Part shown: positions 61,201 through 64,000 of the stretch, piece by piece
How the letters are laid out: every line of letters starts with the position of its first letter
Position numbering within the stretch: position 1 is the first letter of the stretch
NCBI RefSeq assembly: GCF_037975245.1
Contig: NC_092564.1
Span: 27,388,984 to 27,452,983 of the forward strand
Direction: 5' to 3'
DNA length: 64,000 nucleotides
From: Apostichopus japonicus
Lineage: Eukaryota; Echinodermata; Holothuroidea; Aspidochirotida; Stichopodidae
The notes under the pieces: model-generated
Databases searched by the model: none
Told to the model about the DNA's origin: nothing
Seen by the model: the letters and a program-made list of their open reading frames with translations, nothing else
Position numbers and translations under genes: made by a program

Positions 61201-62698
61201 AAACCTCTTAATGCATAGGAGGTGATGACTTATGGGCCAATTCACCTTCTCCTATTAAACCAATCTATGCCCTTTTACCTGATACCCTGTGAGATCACAT
61301 TGCTCCCCTTAAAAGGCAGTGCAAATGGTGTACTTGAATCAAAGTCGACAGGTACAACTTATATTTGAAATGGATGGTGTACTGTACCTCACGATGCCAT
61401 CATACACAAAGGCTGTTATCTATTTTAAAGCCCACATGTTTCAAATATCTTTCTCTTTTTCTCCTCTTCTGGTTAGGTCTTCCTCTTATTGTTTTTTTAT
61501 AAGGCCCCATTGTCCAGCAGTCTATGTGACAACTGTACTGTCTTAGCCAATGGTACAGTAATAGAAACAGACGTTCTAGTGGGAACACAATACATTACAA
61601 AGATTAAATACATCTAGTATCCTATTCACCTGTTTATTGAGATGTACTGTTTGTAATTAGATCTTGTATTCTGTCCACCTACTTCAAATAAGTCTACAGC
61701 AGTTTCCTTTACTGAGATGTACCGTATGTACTTTAAGTAGTGAAGTGTTACTATGACGATTGTGTGTTCCTCTAATAGAGCAGATGTACCGTACCCAAGT
61801 CATGATCTTTCATATAGTAAAGCCTCTACACATTCTCTGTTGAGAAGTATTCAGAGGGTTACTAGGCAGGAATGTCATTTTCACTCTCACTCGGACCACT
61901 TACCCATCTTTCGTCTGATCCACCACTCCAGCCAGGAGCTTCATTGTATCTGCATTGTAATTCCTCTCAGCTTGCATTCCCAGATAACCCCGGATGAAGT
62001 CCTCTGAGGTCATAAACTGCTCCCCTTTCTTCTCAACGCTAGCATTCTGGATTGAAACAAACCGTTCGCTTGTGAAATTCAAAAGAATACTAGTGAACTT
62101 GTATGATAATATACACTCAAATAATAGATTAACACCATATACCTGCCTTATGGACTGCAGAGGTTATGTGAAAGCACCTAAGCTGAATAAGATTCTGTGT
62201 CTCTCTCTCTCACAAGACCACCAACTCAGACCCCTAACCCCGCAGAGACTATGAAAACACCACCACTGTATAGATAGATACTTGGGCATGATCAGTGGCA
62301 CTGTGAATTGTATGAATATGCAATGATTCAGTATGTAAATGTACTCAAATAATGAATATTCAGTTATTCAAAGTGCAAACGTATACATGTCTCTCTAGAC
62401 CTACACACAGCATTGCCTGATAAGTAAATCGGACTCAATTTCCTTTGCGATCTTTGTTTCACTACTTGCAGAACACTGTGGTAAAATACTGAAAATTTTA
62501 CTTTTCAGTGGTTTCTAAAAGGGGTTAGTATTTATTGTGGTTGTCGGCTTAGCGTGTCACTTGCAGTTACTATGATGCTGAAGAGATTAATTGCTTTCCA
62601 TCCCTCACACAACCCTACTCAGAGAAAATGTCATAGCATACCTTTTGAAAGATTTTCCTCAATTCTCCAGCATCCGCTCTTTTAATCAGATGCAGTGC
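46122..62698 (-). CDS. SLC25A12/13: Calcium-regulated mitochondrial aspartate/glutamate carrier (aralar/citrin), exons 2 to last
   Basis: Inner-membrane antiporter that exports aspartate for glutamate plus H+, supporting the malate-aspartate shuttle. Its N-terminal EF-hand domain faces the intermembrane space. Fifteen exons join in frame to 1,980 bp (659 residues plus stop, counting one of two alternative exons 6); vertebrate proteins have about 675. Numbering from exon 2: canonical EF-hand DQTKDGLISFIEF (62-74, ligands D62, T64, D66, E73), degenerate EF-hands to about 280, then three carrier repeats with PIDLVKTR (339-346), PLEIVKIR (438-445), PADVIKTR (530-537), and a tail ending at residue 659. 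The first exon with the ATG was not found; alignment at KRAD and the EF-hand predicts about four codons. Notable: duplicated exon 6, quadruplicated last acceptor. Whether it represents the ancestor of both SLC25A12 and SLC25A13 cannot be decided. Confidence 0.96.
46270..46480 (-). repeat. Fourfold tandem copy of the last exon's 3' splice site
   Basis: On the minus strand each unit contains a T-rich tract, CTTTAG (or CCTTAG) and ACGTCCAGAGGGGTCTGAAG. Exon-start positions are 46446, 46393, 46343 and 46290, spaced 53, 50 and 53 bp. The 46343 copy reads ATGTCC. The unit spans intron and exon sequence, so every copy carries a usable-looking acceptor. Confidence 0.93.
46640..46695 (-). repeat. Dispersed repeat family B, short inverted piece
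   Basis: Contains CATTTTGCAATGCGACACTG, GATAAATTATTCCC, the reverse complement of the left end of the copies at 8868 and 34455 (approximate match). Confidence 0.45.
47175..47265 (-). CDS. SLC25A12/13: Carrier exon 15
   Basis: Residues 574-603 plus two bases: [53 protein letters not shown] is the end of the carrier domain. Acceptor tttcag|CTC, donor AAA|gtaagt. Confidence 0.96.
47632..47790 (-). CDS. SLC25A12/13: Carrier exon 14 (carrier repeat 3)
   Basis: Residues 521-573 plus one base: [53 protein letters not shown]. Third signature PADVIKTR. Acceptor tcatag|GTG, donor CAG|gtgagt. Confidence 0.97.
48705..48843 (-). CDS. SLC25A12/13: Carrier exon 13
   Basis: Residues 475-520 plus one base: [46 protein letters not shown]. 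Follows [18 protein letters not shown]. Acceptor ttgcag|GGT, donor CAG|gtaaag. Confidence 0.97.
49003..49095. repeat. Pyrimidine-rich short tandem repeat
   Basis: Imperfect units of 'tctcgttctcctcccc' passing into three 'ctctcgcccactcgt' units, in the intron between carrier exons 12 and 13. Confidence 0.85.
49361..49501 (-). CDS. SLC25A12/13: Carrier exon 12 (carrier repeat 2)
   Basis: 141 bp, phase 0/0, residues 428-474: [47 protein letters not shown]. Second signature PLEIVKIR. Acceptor ctccag|GCC, donor AAG|gtaagt. Confidence 0.97.
50160..50293 (-). CDS. SLC25A12/13: Carrier exon 11
   Basis: Residues 383-427: [61 protein letters not shown] is diagnostic of the aspartate/glutamate carriers. 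Acceptor tttaaag|GAT, donor TGT|gtaagt. Confidence 0.97.
51183..51365. repeat. Dispersed repeat family C, copy 2, with a 60-bp-arm hairpin
   Basis: Arms 51231-51290 and 51306-51365 pair at 59 of 60 positions around a 15-base AT-rich loop. The arm contains GGCCTGACGTTT, GATCCTAGCAGGATCTTCTT and CAAAGGCTAAAT. The outer flank (51183-51230) and arm match the element at 40612-40915 in opposite orientation. It has the shape of a foldback miniature element. It lies between carrier exons 10 and 11. Confidence 0.9.
51532..51687 (-). CDS. SLC25A12/13: Carrier exon 10 (carrier repeat 1)
   Basis: Residues 331-382 plus one base: [52 protein letters not shown]. First PxDxxKxR motif at 339-346. Acceptor tctcag|CAT, donor GGG|gtaagg. 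Confidence 0.97.
51984..52138 (-). CDS. SLC25A12/13: Carrier exon 9 (linker and start of carrier domain)
   Basis: Residues 279-330 plus one base: [52 protein letters not shown]. Leads from the last EF-hand into transmembrane helix 1; AYRF-LGS-AG is the family signature. Acceptor ttacag|TCG, donor GTG|gtaagt. Confidence 0.95.
53200..53293 (-). CDS. SLC25A12/13: Carrier exon 8
   Basis: Residues 248-278 plus two bases: [31 protein letters not shown]. The end departs from the family's DILFQLADLYEPRG: Asp becomes Asn and ADLYEPR becomes CCQGKST at the same length. Acceptor tttcag|AGG, donor AGG|gtgagt. An internal CAGG|gtaaat could act as an alternative donor but would break the frame. Confidence 0.88.
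54654..54792 (-). CDS. SLC25A12/13: Carrier exon 7
   Basis: Residues 202-247 plus one base: [57 protein letters not shown] is nearly invariant in the family. Phase 0 start fits either exon 6. Acceptor cgacag|GTG, donor AAG|gtaagg. Confidence 0.96.
56177..56323 (-). CDS. SLC25A12/13: Carrier exon 6b (alternative EF-hand 5 exon, duplicate)
   Basis: 147 bp, phase 0/0, 49 residues: [49 protein letters not shown]. Aligns to exon 6a without gaps, 23 of 49 identical, including EHARQAF and TAL-FR-IM. Loop positions 1, 3, 5 and 12 are D, K, K and E, so the lysines would oppose calcium binding. Acceptor gctgcag|GGT, donor TAT|gtaagt. The reading frame is intact and the splice sites are good, so a pseudo-exon is unlikely. 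Confidence 0.9.
56324..56422 (-). other. 99-bp stop-free intron between exons 6a and 6b
   Basis: Begins gtaagg and ends ctgcag. Intron bases 13-34 (plus 56389-56410) form a 9-bp AAAAAGGAT/ATCCTTTTT hairpin closed by a GAAA loop. A possible branch point (TTTGAC) lies about 41 bases from the donor, ahead of a TTTTCTTATTTTTCTTTTT pyrimidine tract. It is 33 codons long with no stop in the exon frame, so retention would also keep the frame. Confidence 0.8.
56423..56569 (-). CDS. SLC25A12/13: Carrier exon 6a (alternative EF-hand 5 exon, ancestral-like)
   Basis: 147 bp, phase 0/0, 49 residues: [49 protein letters not shown]. Closer than exon 6b to the single vertebrate exon (HAKQAFVQRDN, GRVTAIDFRDIMVTI). 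Loop positions 1, 3, 5 and 12 are D, S, H and D. Acceptor cctacag|AAC, donor TCG|gtaagg. Only 99 bp separates it from exon 6b. Confidence 0.94.
56632..56695. repeat. Two-copy direct repeat
   Basis: AATGTAAATTAATTGTGATG then ATATTC occurs twice in a row, about 60 bp upstream (minus-strand sense) of exon 6a. Confidence 0.85.
57606..57660 (+). repeat. Dispersed repeat family A, copy 3
   Basis: GGAGACTTAACTAAGTCTAA, ATAGGAAGTCACCGAGCCAC, ATGTGCTTCTGTG. Diverged from the copies at 3935 and 7338. Located in the intron between carrier exons 5 and 6a. Confidence 0.55.
58736..58875 (-). CDS. SLC25A12/13: Carrier exon 5 (EF-hands 3-4)
   Basis: Residues 106-152: [47 protein letters not shown]. Family pattern IPFNWD-EF-LHFG...EFTQFL. 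Acceptor cctcag|ATG, donor CAG|gtaatg, phase 0, as both versions of exon 6 require. Confidence 0.95.
60026..60141 (-). CDS. SLC25A12/13: Carrier exon 4 (EF-hands 2-3)
   Basis: Residues 67-105 plus one base: [39 protein letters not shown]. Completes the calcium loop with Glu73. Matches [20 protein letters not shown]. Acceptor ctacag|ACT, donor TTG|gtaata. Confidence 0.96.
60285..60560 (+). repeat. Degenerate tandem repeat, about four units near 64 bp
   Basis: Recurring '(a)aacag(c/g)atttcaca(tt)..aacaac..gctata.cc....tgt.atatc' at roughly 60-70-bp intervals, in the intron between carrier exons 3 and 4. Confidence 0.75.
61904..62046 (-). CDS. SLC25A12/13: Carrier exon 3 (EF-hands 1-2)
   Basis: Residues 20-66 plus two bases: [44 protein letters not shown]. 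The last seven residues open the only calcium-binding loop known to be occupied in the family. Acceptor atccag|AAT, donor TGG|gtaagt. Confidence 0.96.
62642..62698 (-). CDS. SLC25A12/13: Carrier exon 2
   Basis: 57 bp, phase 0/0: [19 protein letters not shown]. Corresponds to VALTKRADPAELRTIFLK in human citrin, where the same exon boundaries occur. Acceptor cccaag|GCA, donor AAG|gtatgc. Contains no in-frame ATG, so an upstream coding exon is required. Confidence 0.9.
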
Positions 62699-64000
62699 CT
62701 TGGGATGGAAAAAAACAAAATACATAAATAATAGATGATGCAGCTGGTGTCAACTGAGAATTCTTTTCATCACATGGATGTACACAAAAATTAAATACAC
62801 AACATTAAACATATGATTTCATGACCTCTACCCTACCTAGTATGCATAAACAAACAAGATGCATACAGAACACACAACAAGAACTTGTGTGTTCATGATA
62901 ACAACAACGTGAAGCTCGTCTTCAATCATAACTTGCATCGGAAGGATTCAGTCATGTGGAATTACACTTAAAGAACTATAATCAAATCGTGTGGACTCGA
63001 TCCCTATGATATTACCTTAGGTCCAATGATTACCTTGAGACCTAAGTAACAGTTCACAGGTTAGGCCTACATAAAAACAAAGAAATATGTGGTTGAACTT
63101 CTACCACTTCAGAGTAGGCCAAACTAATCAATACAACAATGCTATAAAGTTTGGTCCTTAAATTTATCCCTCAATATGTACTGTCAACCTTAGCCACTAT
63201 TCGACCAGAATTAAAGCTTTCATCAAGTTATATACTCTGCAATGATAAAGCAAGCTTGCAGAGCTGCAGTAGAAACAAGTCAAAATATTTGGCAGTTTGA
63301 AGGAAGTGAACTTTCTCAGATACAGTGGAATCCTACAAAATCACAAGGCAGCATTAGAAACAGTTGACACTATTTGCACACAAACGTGTATAGCCTAGCG
63401 CTAGATGTGCTAGGCCTTGTACTGAACACAGTCAAGTTAAATTTACCTAAAGTGTACACTTACAATTGTTTCCACTCATCTCCTTTTCAAATTCTACAAA
63501 ACATTTTCACTTGTGGTAAAATACAAAGGGTTGTGATCAGTTAATAAAAGTTAAAGCTGTAACTGTAATGTAAGGGCTATGAGTATGAGCAACTACAGAA
63601 ATAGTAGTAGCATTACTTCAGGCATCAGGCTAATAACACTGGGCCTACTTAGTAAGTATCGGGTAGGCTAGGCCCAGTTTACTAAGTAGGATGGTGACTT
63701 CGAAGTTCGGCCACTTAAGACTTAAAACACCCCAAAACTAAATCTTCTGGTATAAATCATTTGAAAATATACTTCATATGGTGGGAGAATTTTGTTATAG
63801 TACGATACACGGCCAAACTTTCTTTCCTGCAAACTGTTTTCACGTTGTTTTCCAAGAAGATTCTTCGTGATTGTGGAACTGGTATTTCTTGCTAGAGTAT
63901 TGCGAAGTTCGGACGCGCAACCCACAGTGTGGCGATGGTGATAAAATTGGGGGCGCAGTTGCTTTTTCAGTAATTATAACAGACTTCATAGATCTTCGTC
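62699..64000. other. Upstream of carrier exon 2; first exon not resolved
   Basis: A short start exon ending in phase 0 is expected here or beyond the window. One candidate is ATGCCTGAA|gtaatg on the minus strand near 63623 (three codons, phase 0, weak donor). Another, ATG...AATT|gtaagt ending near 63466, has a strong donor but the wrong phase. TAGGCCTA-like words cluster at 63055-63120, 63391-63415 and 63638-63690. The CG-containing stretch 63700-63960 may be promoter-proximal. Confidence 0.35.
63055..63690. other. GGCCTA/TAGGC words upstream of the carrier
   Basis: Includes GGTTAGGCCTACATAAAAAC, GTATAGCCTAGCGCTAGATG, GTGCTAGGCCTTG, CTGGGCCTACTTAG and GGGTAGGCTAGGCCCAG. Looser than the clusters at 22489 and 41585. 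Confidence 0.5.

Noticed and set aside
63455-63490. ATG...AATT|gtaagtg as the carrier start exon
   Set aside because: The donor is strong, but it ends in phase 1 and exon 2 needs phase 0; splicing would hit a stop at once.
63722-63925. Carrier first exon in the minus-strand frame with SELRNTLARN
   Set aside because: The resemblance to ELR-IF of the family is superficial. Exon 2 already encodes GELRKIFQK, and this frame begins with GTG.

Overview
This is eukaryotic DNA: AT-rich, intron-rich, with GT/AG-bounded short exons of 41-171 bp separated by introns of 0.1-4.5 kb and many simple and dispersed repeats. The three recognisable genes are animal genes (talin, xylulose kinase, and a mitochondrial aspartate/glutamate carrier). 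Intron sizes, TAGGCCTA-rich patches and repeat types I associate with marine invertebrates point to an invertebrate deuterostome, perhaps an echinoderm. The phylum is inferred and not proven by the sequence. Layout: all three genes lie on the minus strand, so each reads from high to low coordinate. (1) 4915-11594 holds the first three coding exons of talin (residues 1-105, the F0 domain and the start of F1). The rest of talin lies beyond position 1, and a candidate noncoding first exon lies near 22.9 kb. (2) 28229-41220 is a complete xylulose kinase gene, XYLB, with 16 coding exons and 532 codons. All splice phases fit and the catalytic and substrate-binding motifs are intact. (3) 46122-62698 is the calcium-regulated mitochondrial aspartate/glutamate carrier (the aralar/citrin family, SLC25A12/13), complete except for the tiny first exon carrying the start codon. 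11.6-28.2 kb and 41.2-46.1 kb are intergenic or 5'-flanking DNA dominated by repeats. The most interesting features are in the carrier gene. Its fifth EF-hand region is encoded by two back-to-back alternative exons (56423-56569 and 56177-56323). Each is exactly 147 bp with phase 0 at both ends, and the encoded segments are 23/49 identical. The intron between them is only 99 bp, is free of stop codons, and carries a 9-bp GAAA-loop hairpin just after the donor. This looks like mutually exclusive splicing that would swap the ligands of one EF-hand. In the same gene the 3' splice site and first bases of the last exon are repeated four times at 50-53 bp spacing (46270-46446). Use of the outer sites would replace the C-terminal tail. 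Outside genes, a 208-bp tandem array (16847-17889) is flanked on both sides by inverted fragments of its own unit, and several perfect hairpins, a tRNA-derived SINE and at least three dispersed repeat families are visible. The genes do not form a functional unit. Talin links integrins to actin, XYLB phosphorylates D-xylulose in the cytosol, and the carrier exports mitochondrial aspartate. No prokaryotic, viral or CRISPR feature was seen.
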